Positions 24,508 to 32,322 of a stretch of DNA of 43,874 nucleotides are shown piece after piece. The notes under the pieces are model-generated. The model saw nothing but the letters and a program-made list of their open reading frames with translations. It was not told the DNA's origin and did not search any database. The stretch is from an uncultured Clostridia bacterium. GTDB lineage: Bacteria; Bacillota; Clostridia; Oscillospirales; Oscillospiraceae. Each line of letters begins with the position of its first letter. Position 1 is the first letter of the stretch. The stretch spans positions 1-43,874 of the forward strand of contig CAMZIO010000012.1 of the NCBI GenBank assembly GCA_947307255.1, read 5' to 3'. The translations under genes and the position numbers were made by a program.

Positions 24508-26481
24508 ATGGAACACAAAAAGTTTTATATTACCACCCCCATCTATTACCCCTCGGCACAGCTGCACATCGGGCACACCTACTGCACCGTCGCCACCGAC
24601 GCGATGGCGCGCTACAAGCGTCTGACCGGCTGCGACGTGATGTTTCTGACCGGAACCGACGAGCACGGGCAGAAAATCGAAGATAAGGCGCGCGAGGCGG
24701 GCGTAACGCCGCAGCAGTTTGTCGACGGCATCGTCGCCGGCGAGCACGGCGTGCTGGATCTGTGGAAGCTGATGAACATCTCCAACGACCGCTTTATCCG
24801 CACCACGGACGACTATCACGAAGCGGCGATCCAGCGCATTTTCAAGCGAATGTACGACAACGGCGATATTTACAAGAGCAAATACGTCGGCAAATACTGC
24901 AAGCCCTGCGAGTCCTTCTGGACAGAGAACCAGCTCGTGGACGGCAAGTGCCCCGACTGCGGCCGCGCCGTGGAGGACGCCGAGGAGGAGGCTTACTTCT
25001 TCCGCGCGTCCAAGTACGCCGGGCGCGTGCGCGACCTGCTCACGGGTACGGACTTTCTCCAGCCGGCCAGCCGCGTGAACGAGATGGTCAACAACTTTAT
25101 CGACTGTGAGGGCGGTTTACAGGACCTGTGCGTCTCCCGCACCAGCTTCCGGTGGGGTGTCCCTGTGGACTTTGACCCGAAGCACGTGGTCTACGTCTGG
25201 CTGGACGCGCTGTTCAACTATATGACGGCGCTGGGCTTTGAAAACGACCGGTACGACGATCTGGACCGCTACTGGCCGGCGGACGTGCATTTCGTCGGCA
25301 AGGAGATCGTGCGCTTCCACGCCATCTACTGGCCCGCGTTTCTCATGAGCCTCGGTCTGCCGCTGCCCAAGCACGTCTACGGGCACGGTTGGCTGAATTT
25401 CAACGGCGAAAAGATGAGCAAAAGCCGCGGCAACGTCGTCGATCCGTATATCCTCGCCGGGCGCTACGGCGTGGACGCGCTGCGCTTTTTCCTGCTGCGC
25501 ACCTTCCCCTTCGGCAGCGACGGCAACTTCTCCAACGAGCTGCTGATCAATACGATCAACGTCGACCTTGCCAACGACCTGGGCAATCTCGTCTCCCGCA
25601 CGACCGCGATGATCGAGAAGTATTTCGGCGGCACGCTGCCCAAATGCATCGCTCCGGAAGCGGTGGACGACGAGCTTAAGGCCATGGCGCAGAGCCTGCG
25701 GGCACGGTATGAAGCGCAAATGGAAAAATACCAGTTCCAGAACGCGCTCGACGAGATTTTCAAGCTCATTGCCCGCGCGAACAAGTATATCGACGAGACG
25801 GCGCCCTGGCTGCTGGCGAAGGACGAGGCCAAGCGCGAGCGCCTTGCCGCGGTGATGTACAACCTGCTGGAGACCGTGCGCATCTGCGCGGTGCTGCTCA
25901 CGCCGTTCATGCCTGAAAGCTGCGAGGCGATCTTCGCGCGCATCGGCGCGGACGCCAACGGCCGCACCTGGGACAGCGCCGCCGTTTGGGGCGCGCTGGG
26001 CGACAACACCGTCGTGCACAAGGGCGAGGCGATCTTCCCGCGCATCGACGCGGAGGCGGAGCTTGCCGCGCTCGCTGCGCTGCAGGAGGCGCAGCGCAAG
26101 GCCGCGCAGACGCCCGAAATCGAGCTGGAGCCTTTCGCTGAGGAAGCCGTCGACTTCGACACCTTCTGCAAATCCGATTTCCGCGCCGTCAAGGTCAAGG
26201 CCTGCGAGGCCGTGAAAAAGAGCGCGAAGCTGCTGCGCTTCACGCTCGACGACGGCTCCGGCACGGACCGCCAGATCCTCTCCGGCATCCACGCCTGGTA
26301 CGAGCCGGAGCAGCTCGTTGGCAAGACGCTGCTGGCCATCGTCAATCTGCCGCCGCGCAAAATGATGGGGCTGGAGTCCTGCGGTATGCTGATTTCCGCC
26401 GTGCACCGCGAAAACGGCGAGGAAAAGCTCCATCTTCTCATGCTTGACGACGCGATTCCCGCCGGCGCAAAGATGGAGTAA
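24508..26481 (+). CDS. metG: methionyl-tRNA synthetase
   Basis: 657 residues. HIGH is at 20-23, and the KMSKS motif is exact at 302-306. A four-cysteine zinc knuckle (C131, C134, C148, C151) lies in the insertion domain. The helical anticodon-binding domain is followed by a C-terminal tRNA-binding domain (about 548-657) with FCKSDFRAVKVKACEAV and the PPRKMMGLESCGM motif. It charges both initiator and elongator tRNA-Met. No T-box leader is present, unlike ileS. It is the first gene of a metG, DUF4177, tatD unit, a common order in Bacillota apart from the small middle gene. Confidence 0.97.
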   Translation: MEHKKFYITTPIYYPSAQLHIGHTYCTVATDAMARYKRLTGCDVMFLTGTDEHGQKIEDKAREAGVTPQQFVDGIVAGEHGVLDLWKLMNISNDRFIRTTDDYHEAAIQRIFKRMYDNGDIYKSKYVGKYCKPCESFWTENQLVDGKCPDCGRAVEDAEEEAYFFRASKYAGRVRDLLTGTDFLQPASRVNEMVNNFIDCEGGLQDLCVSRTSFRWGVPVDFDPKHVVYVWLDALFNYMTALGFENDRYDDLDRYWPADVHFVGKEIVRFHAIYWPAFLMSLGLPLPKHVYGHGWLNFNGEKMSKSRGNVVDPYILAGRYGVDALRFFLLRTFPFGSDGNFSNELLINTINVDLANDLGNLVSRTTAMIEKYFGGTLPKCIAPEAVDDELKAMAQSLRARYEAQMEKYQFQNALDEIFKLIARANKYIDETAPWLLAKDEAKRERLAAVMYNLLETVRICAVLLTPFMPESCEAIFARIGADANGRTWDSAAVWGALGDNTVVHKGEAIFPRIDAEAELAALAALQEAQRKAAQTPEIELEPFAEEAVDFDTFCKSDFRAVKVKACEAVKKSAKLLRFTLDDGSGTDRQILSGIHAWYEPEQLVGKTLLAIVNLPPRKMMGLESCGMLISAVHRENGEEKLHLLMLDDAIPAGAKME

Positions 26482-26491
26482 AGGGCTTTCC

Positions 26492-26701
26492 ATGTACGAA
26501 TACAAATACGTCAATTTATACACCGGCGGCGGGTTCTTTCTGGACAATTCCGATGCCGCCCACCGGGAACTGATCGACGAGCAGGCGAAGGACGGCTGGC
26601 GCTTCGTCGCCGCCATCCCCACGAGCTTCACCTCCAACGGCGGCACGAAATCGCTCGATCTGGTGTTTGAACGGAAAACGGAACATGAATCTGATCTTTG
26701 A
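26492..26701 (+). CDS. DUF4177 small protein
   Basis: 69 residues, starting MYEYKYVNLYTGGGF. The family pattern of a short beta-sheet protein with a tyrosine-rich first strand, then a helix ending in GWRFVAAIP and a last strand LDLVFER, is that of DUF4177. The function is unknown. It starts ten bases after metG, with only a weak ribosome site (AAAGGG), and overlaps tatD by 17 bases, so it is translated as part of the operon. Confidence 0.85.
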   Translation: MYEYKYVNLYTGGGFFLDNSDAAHRELIDEQAKDGWRFVAAIPTSFTSNGGTKSLDLVFERKTEHESDL

Positions 26702-27482
26702 CACGCACGCCCACTATGACGACGCGCAGTTCGACGCCGACCGCGACGCGCTGCTCGCGTCGATGCCGCAGTGCGGCGTGGGGCTGATCGTCGACCCCGG
26801 CTGCGATCTTCCCAGCTCGCGCCGGGCGGTGGCGCTGGCGGAGCGCTTTCCCCACGTTTACGCGGCGGTAGGCTACCATCCGGAAAACTGTGCGCCGTAT
26901 ACGGACGCGGACCTGGACGCGCTGCGGAAGATGGCTGCGCATCCGAAGGTCGTTGCGATCGGTGAAATCGGGCTGGATTACTACTGGGCGGAAAACCCGC
27001 CGCGGGAGTTCCAGCAGGAGGTCTTCCGCCGCCAGCTCGCGCTGGCGCAGGAGCTGGGCCTGCCCGTGATCGTCCACGACCGGGACGCACACGCCGACAG
27101 TCTCGCCATCGTGCGGGAGTTTCCCGCCGTGCGCGGCGTGTTCCACTGCTTTTCCGGCAGCGTGGAGATGGCGCGCGAACTGTGGAAGCTGGGCTGGTAC
27201 GTCGGCTTCGACGGGCCGGTAACTTATAAAAACGCGCGCAGGGCCGCGGCCGTCGCGCAGGAAGCGCCGGCCGATCGCATCCTGCTGGAAACCGATTCGC
27301 CCTATCTTGCCCCCGTACCGCTGCGCGGTACGCGCAACGACTCGCGCAACGTGCGCTACATCGCTGAAGCACTCGCGCAGCTGCGCGGCGTGGATGCGGA
27401 CGCCCTGATTGCGCTGAGCGCCGAAAACGGGAAACGGCTGTTCGGCATCGAATCGGATAAGAGCCTGTCAGCGAGCGTCTGA
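26685..27482 (+). CDS. TatD-family metal-dependent hydrolase
   Basis: 265 residues, a TIM-barrel hydrolase of the TatD/YcfH group with 3'-5' DNase or related activity. Metal ligands are visible: H8 and H10 in DTHAHYDD, E94 in GEIGLDYY, H131, H154 in VFHCFSGS and D204 in LLETDSPYLAP. The ATG at 26685 lies inside the end of the DUF4177 gene; the same frame opens 18 bases earlier but gives an atypical N-terminus. The last codons and the stop are part of the terminator hairpin. Confidence 0.93.
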   Translation: MNLIFDTHAHYDDAQFDADRDALLASMPQCGVGLIVDPGCDLPSSRRAVALAERFPHVYAAVGYHPENCAPYTDADLDALRKMAAHPKVVAIGEIGLDYYWAENPPREFQQEVFRRQLALAQELGLPVIVHDRDAHADSLAIVREFPAVRGVFHCFSGSVEMARELWKLGWYVGFDGPVTYKNARRAAAVAQEAPADRILLETDSPYLAPVPLRGTRNDSRNVRYIAEALAQLRGVDADALIALSAENGKRLFGIESDKSLSASV

Positions 27483-27496
27483 CAGGCTCTTTTTTG
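27459..27496 (+). terminator. terminator overlapping the tatD stop codon
   Basis: AAGAGCCTGTCA (27459-27470) pairs exactly with 27480-27491 and continues into TTTTTT. The stem contains the last eight tatD codons. Confidence 0.92.
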
Positions 27497-27547
27497 TCCT
27501 GCCGGCCGCGCGGGGATCGCCGCGCGGCGCTTTTCCCGATTTCTCCG

Positions 27548-27576
27548 TTGCAACCGCGGTAAGGGCGTGGTAGAAT
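27548..27576 (+). promoter_or_regulatory. promoter of mnmE
   Basis: TTGCAA (27548-27553), 17-base spacer, TAGAAT (27571-27576), giving a leader of about 90 bases. Confidence 0.7.
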
Positions 27577-27675
27577 AGCTGCGAAGCCGTCGGCTTACCG
27601 CGTCTGCCACCCATCGCTGACGGATGGCGGATCCTGCGGAAATCGTTTCGCATTGCCGGAAAGGAGGCTTGCGCT

Positions 27676-29046
27676 ATGGATACCATCGCCGCCATTGCAA
27701 CCGCGCCCGGCGCCGCCGCGGTCGGCATCGTGCGCATCAGCGGGGACGAGACGCTGCGCGTGCTCGGCGCGCTGTTCGCCCCGGCGAACGGCAGTTCCTC
27801 CGCTTCCCTGCCCCCTCGCCGTATGTGCTACGGCGCCGTGCGCGACGCGCAGGGCCGCGTGATCGACCACGCGCTGGCCGTCTGGTTCTCCGCAGAGCAC
27901 TCCTACACCGGCGAGGTGAGCGCCGAGGTGCACTGCCACGGCTCCCCCGTCGTTTTGGACGAGGTGCTGCGCGCCGCCTTTGCCGCAGGCGCGCGGCTGG
28001 CGCGCGCGGGGGAATTCACCCAGCGCGCCTTTCTCAGCGGCCGGATGGATCTGACCGAGGCGGAGGCCGTGATGGATCTGATCGACGCGGAGACCGCCGA
28101 GGCCGCGCGCAACGCCGCGGCGCAGGTGGACGGCGCGCTCAAGCGTCTGGCCGAACGCGCCTACGTCGCGCTGCTGGATATCGCCAGCCGGTTTTACGCC
28201 GTGGTGGACTACCCGGACGAGGATATCGAGGATCTGACGCGCGCGGACATGGAGCGCACGCTTGCCGAGGTGGAGCGGACGCTTACCGACCTGCTTGCGA
28301 CGTATGACCGTGGCCGCATCGTCAAATCCGGCGCGGCAACGGCGATCGTCGGCGCGCCGAATGCAGGCAAATCGTCGCTGCTCAACCGTCTGGTGGGCTA
28401 CGAGCGTGCGATCGTAACGGACGTCGCCGGCACCACACGCGACACCGTGGAGGAAAAGGCCGTCGTCGGCGGCGTATTGCTGCGGCTGATCGACACGGCC
28501 GGGGTGCGCGAGACGGACGACACGGTGGAAAGACTGGGCGTGGAGCGCTCGCGCCGCGCCATCGAGCAGGCGGATCTGATCCTGGCGCTCTTTGACGGGA
28601 CGAAACCGCTCGACGCATCTTCGCGCGAGACGCTGCGCCTGGTGCGTGCATCCGGCAGGCCGTGGATCTTCGTCGAGACGAAAAAGGATCTGACGGGAGA
28701 CGCCCCCTCCATTGCTCCGACCGGGTCGGATGCGCCGCCGCACGTTGCGCTCTCCAGTGTAACCGGCGAAGGCTTCGACTCTCTGGCACGCACCGTCGCG
28801 GCGATTTTCCCGACGCCGCCGACGCACGGCGGAACGCTGCTGACCAATGCGCGCCAGGCTGACGCTGCAGGGCGCGCGCTGACGGCGGTGCGCGCGGCGC
28901 TCGCCGCGCTGTGCGAGGGCGTAACGCCCGACGCCGTGCTTACCGAGGCAGAGTCCGCCGCCCACGCGCTCGGCGAGCTGACCGGCCGCACCGCACGTGA
29001 GGATATGGTGCAGCGCATCTTCGAGCGCTTTTGCGTGGGAAAATAG
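27676..29046 (+). CDS. mnmE: tRNA modification GTPase MnmE
   Basis: 456 residues. It acts with MnmG to make cmnm5U at wobble U34 of several tRNAs. The N-terminal folate-binding domain begins DTIAAIATAPGAAAVGIVRISG. The inserted G domain has GAPNAGKS (226-233), then DVAGTTRDTV and DTAGVRE. The C-terminus ends in FCVGK, with the conserved cysteine C453. The ATG lies eight bases after AAAGGAGG. MnmG is not in the window, and mnmE here stands apart from its frequent neighbours yidC and rnpA. Confidence 0.96.
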   Translation: MDTIAAIATAPGAAAVGIVRISGDETLRVLGALFAPANGSSSASLPPRRMCYGAVRDAQGRVIDHALAVWFSAEHSYTGEVSAEVHCHGSPVVLDEVLRAAFAAGARLARAGEFTQRAFLSGRMDLTEAEAVMDLIDAETAEAARNAAAQVDGALKRLAERAYVALLDIASRFYAVVDYPDEDIEDLTRADMERTLAEVERTLTDLLATYDRGRIVKSGAATAIVGAPNAGKSSLLNRLVGYERAIVTDVAGTTRDTVEEKAVVGGVLLRLIDTAGVRETDDTVERLGVERSRRAIEQADLILALFDGTKPLDASSRETLRLVRASGRPWIFVETKKDLTGDAPSIAPTGSDAPPHVALSSVTGEGFDSLARTVAAIFPTPPTHGGTLLTNARQADAAGRALTAVRAALAALCEGVTPDAVLTEAESAAHALGELTGRTAREDMVQRIFERFCVGK

Positions 29047-29138
29047 TCAAATGAAAAGGCTTTCCTTTTTTGTCAAAATGCGGTACCATAGAGCGCGGCG
29101 GCGCATTTGCCGCAATTATCCCAAGGAGGTTTTTTGCC

Positions 29139-30014
29139 ATGCGCGATTACGTGATTCTGACAGACAGTTGTGTGGATATGAGCGAACAGGAGGTGCGCGA
29201 GAGCGGCGTGCTCGTCCTGCCCCTCACCTTTACGATGGACGGCGTAAACCGCCGCGACACGCCTGACCACGCCGAAATGTCGCTCAAGGAATTCTATGAT
29301 AATATCCGCGCCGGGAAGCAATGCACCACGGCGGCGGTCAACGTGGAGGATTATCTGGCGGTCATGCGCCCCGTTCTGGATGCGGGCAAGGATATCCTCT
29401 GTATCGCGTTTTCCAGCGCGCTTTCCATGACCTACCAGTCCGCCTGCATGGCCGCGCAGGAGCTGCGGGAGGCATATCCCGCCGCGAAGATCGTCGTGAT
29501 CGACTCGCTCAGCGCCTCGCGCGGGCAGGCGATGCTGGTCTACCACGCGGCGAAGGAAAAGCAAAAGGGCAAGACGATCGACGAGCTTGCCGATTGGGTG
29601 CGCGAGATGATCCCCCACCAGTGCCACTGGTTCACGGTGGCAGACCTCAACCATCTGCGCCGCGGCGGACGCCTGAACGCGACGAGCGCGGTGCTCGGCA
29701 CGGTGCTGAGCATCAAGCCCATCATGCACACCGACGACGAGGGCAAGCTGACGCCCGTGGGCAAGGTGCGCGGTATGAAGGCCGCGCTGACCGCCCTGGT
29801 GGACAAGATGGACGAGCTGGGTATCCGGCCGCTTTCGGATCAAACCGTGTTCATCTGCCACGCCGATTGCCCGGACAGCGTGGACTACGTCTCCGGTCTG
29901 CTCCGCGAGCGCTTCGGCGTAACGGATATCCGCGCGGACTACATCGGCCCCGTCATCGGCAGCCACACCGGCGCGGGTACGCTCGGTCTTTTCTTCTTCG
30001 GTACGCAGCGATGA
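29139..30014 (+). CDS. DegV family fatty-acid-binding protein
   Basis: 291 residues. The family start ILTDSCVDMSEQE and SALSMTYQSA near 90 are present, together with DSLSASRGQAML and the C-terminal VIGSHTGAGTLGLFFFG. DegV proteins bind fatty acids; many of the Bacillota proteins belong to the FakB type that presents exogenous fatty acids to the kinase FakA. No fakA is in the window. The ATG lies nine bases after AAGGAGG. The stop overlaps the prmA start, so the two are co-translated. Confidence 0.93.
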   Translation: MRDYVILTDSCVDMSEQEVRESGVLVLPLTFTMDGVNRRDTPDHAEMSLKEFYDNIRAGKQCTTAAVNVEDYLAVMRPVLDAGKDILCIAFSSALSMTYQSACMAAQELREAYPAAKIVVIDSLSASRGQAMLVYHAAKEKQKGKTIDELADWVREMIPHQCHWFTVADLNHLRRGGRLNATSAVLGTVLSIKPIMHTDDEGKLTPVGKVRGMKAALTALVDKMDELGIRPLSDQTVFICHADCPDSVDYVSGLLRERFGVTDIRADYIGPVIGSHTGAGTLGLFFFGTQR

Positions 30015-30964
30015 AGTGGCTGGCACTGCATATCGACACCTCCCCCGCCGGGATCGAGCCGGTCTGCGACCTGCTGGGCGCGTGCGGCGTGGAGGGTCTT
30101 GTGATCGACGAAGAGGGCGATTTCAACGATTTCCTGGAGAATAATCACCAGTACTGGGATTACGTGGACGAATCGCTGCGGCAGGAAAAGCGGGGCAAAT
30201 GCTGCGTGAGCTTTTATCTGGAGGAGACGGACGAGGGCTGGAACCGGGTGTCGCAGGTGCGCATTGCGCTCGCCGCGCTCAAGCGGGAACACCCGGACTA
30301 TGCGCCGCTGCTGATGCGCCTGGAAAACGTGGAGGACGCGGACTGGGAAAACAACTGGAAGCAGTTCTACAAGCCCATGGAGATCGGCGAGCGGCTGCTG
30401 GTGGTCCCCGAATGGGAGCAGAGCGCGCCGAGCGAGCGGGTCAAACTGGTTTTAAACCCCGGATTGACCTTCGGCACCGGAAGCCACGCCACGACGCGCC
30501 TGTGCCTGACCGCGCTCGAGCGCGAGATCCACGGGGGCGAGAAGGTGCTCGACCTCGGCTGCGGCAGCGGGATCCTCTCCATCTGCGCGCTGCTGCTGGG
30601 CGCGGCGGACGCCTTTGCCTGCGACATTGACGACAAGTGCGTCGGCGTAGCCTATGAAAACGCCGCGCTCAACGGGATCGACCGCGCGCACTACACCGTG
30701 CGCTCCGGCGACGTAACGAGCGACCGCAAGCTGCAAAAGGAGTTCGGCGGAGACTATGATCTGGTGATGGCGAACATCGTGGCCGACGTGATCATCCACC
30801 TTGCGCCGCAGGTGCGGCCGCTGCTGAAGACAGGCGGCAAATTCCTCTGCTCCGGCATCATCGATGACCGCGCCGAGGAAGTAAAAGGCAAGCTGATCGA
30901 GGCGGGCTGGACGATCCTGGAGGAGCACAGCAGCGAGGGCTGGTACAGCTATCTGTGCGTCTGA
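30011..30964 (+). CDS. prmA: ribosomal protein L11 methyltransferase
   Basis: 317 residues. It trimethylates several amino groups on L11 using S-adenosylmethionine. The N-terminal L11-recognition domain (about 1-100) is followed by the class I methyltransferase domain. NPGLTFGTGSHATT (149-162) is family-specific, the SAM loop is DLGCGSG (181-187), and NIVADVI (255-261) is the conserved motif near the active site. The gene starts inside the degV stop (ATGA). Confidence 0.95.
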   Translation: MKWLALHIDTSPAGIEPVCDLLGACGVEGLVIDEEGDFNDFLENNHQYWDYVDESLRQEKRGKCCVSFYLEETDEGWNRVSQVRIALAALKREHPDYAPLLMRLENVEDADWENNWKQFYKPMEIGERLLVVPEWEQSAPSERVKLVLNPGLTFGTGSHATTRLCLTALEREIHGGEKVLDLGCGSGILSICALLLGAADAFACDIDDKCVGVAYENAALNGIDRAHYTVRSGDVTSDRKLQKEFGGDYDLVMANIVADVIIHLAPQVRPLLKTGGKFLCSGIIDDRAEEVKGKLIEAGWTILEEHSSEGWYSYLCV

Positions 30965-31027
30965 GCGCACACGAGGCAAAGGCCGCATCGCACAATGCGA
31001 ATGTGGCCGGAAAGGAACGATACTCCC

Positions 31028-31693
31028 ATGCACTATGAAGCTGCGGCGGCAAAGCGGACGGTCAGTATTCCGTCCTATACCGTCGGTGAGGAAATTTTCA
31101 ACGCCGTGTCGCACGGGCTCGGCGCACTGCTGAGCGTGGCGGCGCTGGCGATCATGCTCGTGCAGGCGCAGGGCGCGCGGGCCATCACGTCCTGTGCGAT
31201 CTTTGGGACGACGATGGTCCTGCTCTACACGGTGTCCTGCGTCTATCACGCCCTTTCGCCGTCGCTGGCGGGGAAGCGTGTGCTGCGCGTGATCGACCAC
31301 TGCAACGTGTTTTTGATGGTGCTCGGCTCGTATCTGCCCGCTTCGCTGCTGGGCGTGCGCGGGCGGCTGGGCCTCGGTATGCTGATTGCGGTGGGCTGCT
31401 GCACGCTGACCGGCATCGTGCTGACCGCGATCGACCTGGAGCGGTTCCAGCGCATAAATGTGCTCTGCCACCTGATCTCCGGCTGGTCGATCCTCTTCGG
31501 CCTTTCACGGCTGCTGCACGCTATGGGGCCGCGCGGCGTCGGCTATCTTATCCTCGGCGGCGCAATGTACTCCGTCGGCTCCGTGCTCTACCGCATCGGC
31601 GCGAAGAAGCGCTATCGCCACAGCGTATTTCACGTGTTTTGTATGTTGGGCACGTTTTGCCATTTCTGGGCCATCTACCGCTATCTGCTCTGA
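31028..31693 (+). CDS. hemolysin III family (YqfA-type) seven-span membrane protein
   Basis: 221 residues with seven predicted membrane spans. HlyIII signatures are GEEIFNAVSHG (H29), CVYHAL (H74), VIDHCNVFLMVLGSYLP (D90, H91) and a C-terminal HSVFHVFCMLGTFCHFWAIY. These histidines and the aspartate are the presumed metal-binding set of the PAQR-like fold. Most members are uncharacterised despite the hemolysin name. The ATG at 31028 is preceded by AAAGGA at 11 bases; an ATG at 30995 is a weaker alternative. Confidence 0.9.
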   Translation: MHYEAAAAKRTVSIPSYTVGEEIFNAVSHGLGALLSVAALAIMLVQAQGARAITSCAIFGTTMVLLYTVSCVYHALSPSLAGKRVLRVIDHCNVFLMVLGSYLPASLLGVRGRLGLGMLIAVGCCTLTGIVLTAIDLERFQRINVLCHLISGWSILFGLSRLLHAMGPRGVGYLILGGAMYSVGSVLYRIGAKKRYRHSVFHVFCMLGTFCHFWAIYRYLL

Positions 31694-31715
31694 AGCGAAG
31701 ACGAAATCAAAACGC

Positions 31716-31746
31716 AGCAGGCGCGACCTCCGCGGTCGCGCCTGCT
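31716..31746. terminator. terminator between hlyIII and the small lipoprotein
   Basis: AGCAGGCGCGACC (31716-31728) pairs perfectly with 31734-31746. Short T runs follow on both sides (TTTGCTG on plus, GCGTTTTGATTTC on minus), so it probably serves both convergent genes. Confidence 0.75.
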
Positions 31747-31776
31747 TTGCTGTCTCCGGTTGGGAAAGGGATGTGG

Positions 31777-32166
31777 TCAGTTCTTCTCCAGATAGTCGAA
31801 CAGATTGATGGTTCCGTTCTCTTCCGTTTTGTCAAGGGCCGGGACATAGGTCTCTATTCTGGTCGTGCCGTCTTCTTTGTTGACGTAAAAATAATCAAAC
31901 GTGCCGGTATAGCTGCGGAAGATCACCTGATATTCGGTGTCGGACTCTTCGCCCATCTCCACATACATGATGTCGGGGTTTTCCTCCGCGGGGCCCCAGT
32001 CGAACTCCTCATGGCAGTAGTTGTTCACACCCTCATAGGCCAGCTCTGCCGTGATCTTGGTCTCCTCGCTCTGGGAATCGTCGTTTTTGTCATTTTTGGA
32101 ACCGCAGCCCTGCAGCATCGTGCCGAGAACCAGGGCGGCGATCAGAACACAAAACAGTTTTTTCAT
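31777..32166 (-). CDS. small lipoprotein of unknown function
   Basis: 129 residues from the ATG at 32166, seven bases after GGAGGC. Lys-Lys, a hydrophobic stretch and the lipobox LQGC (18-21) mark a signal peptide II; the mature protein starts at C21. The exported part is acidic (SKNDKNDDSQSEE linker) and ends with a small, mostly beta domain with several tyrosines and aromatic residues (TGTFDYFYVNKEDG). I know no family. A likely -10 box TATACT lies at 32244-32239 on the minus strand with a weak -35. Confidence 0.82.
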   Translation of the reverse strand: MKKLFCVLIAALVLGTMLQGCGSKNDKNDDSQSEETKITAELAYEGVNNYCHEEFDWGPAEENPDIMYVEMGEESDTEYQVIFRSYTGTFDYFYVNKEDGTTRIETYVPALDKTEENGTINLFDYLEKN

Positions 32167-32266
32167 GTCAAACGCCTCCAAACATTCTGATGGTTGGAAA
32201 TCATATCACCGCCGGCAAGGTGCGGCGGATATAGCAATAGTATAGCCCAAAATCGTGCTGTGGATG

Positions 32267-32302
32267 AAAAGGGAGGCGCTCCTTGCGAAGCGCCTCTCTT
32301 TT
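32267..32302. terminator. bidirectional terminator after the EF-G paralogue
   Basis: AAAAGGGAGGCGCT (32267-32280) pairs with 32289-32302 with one mismatch; both strands end in a T run. It lies 20 bases after the EF-G-like stop. Confidence 0.85.
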
Positions 32303-32322
32303 GTGAGGTAAGATCGCGTAGA

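Noticed and set aside
29060..29095. Possible promoter before degV (TTTCCT-17-TACCAT)
   Set aside because: The -35 match is poor and the A/T-rich stretch also fits a weak mnmE terminator; not strong enough to annotate.
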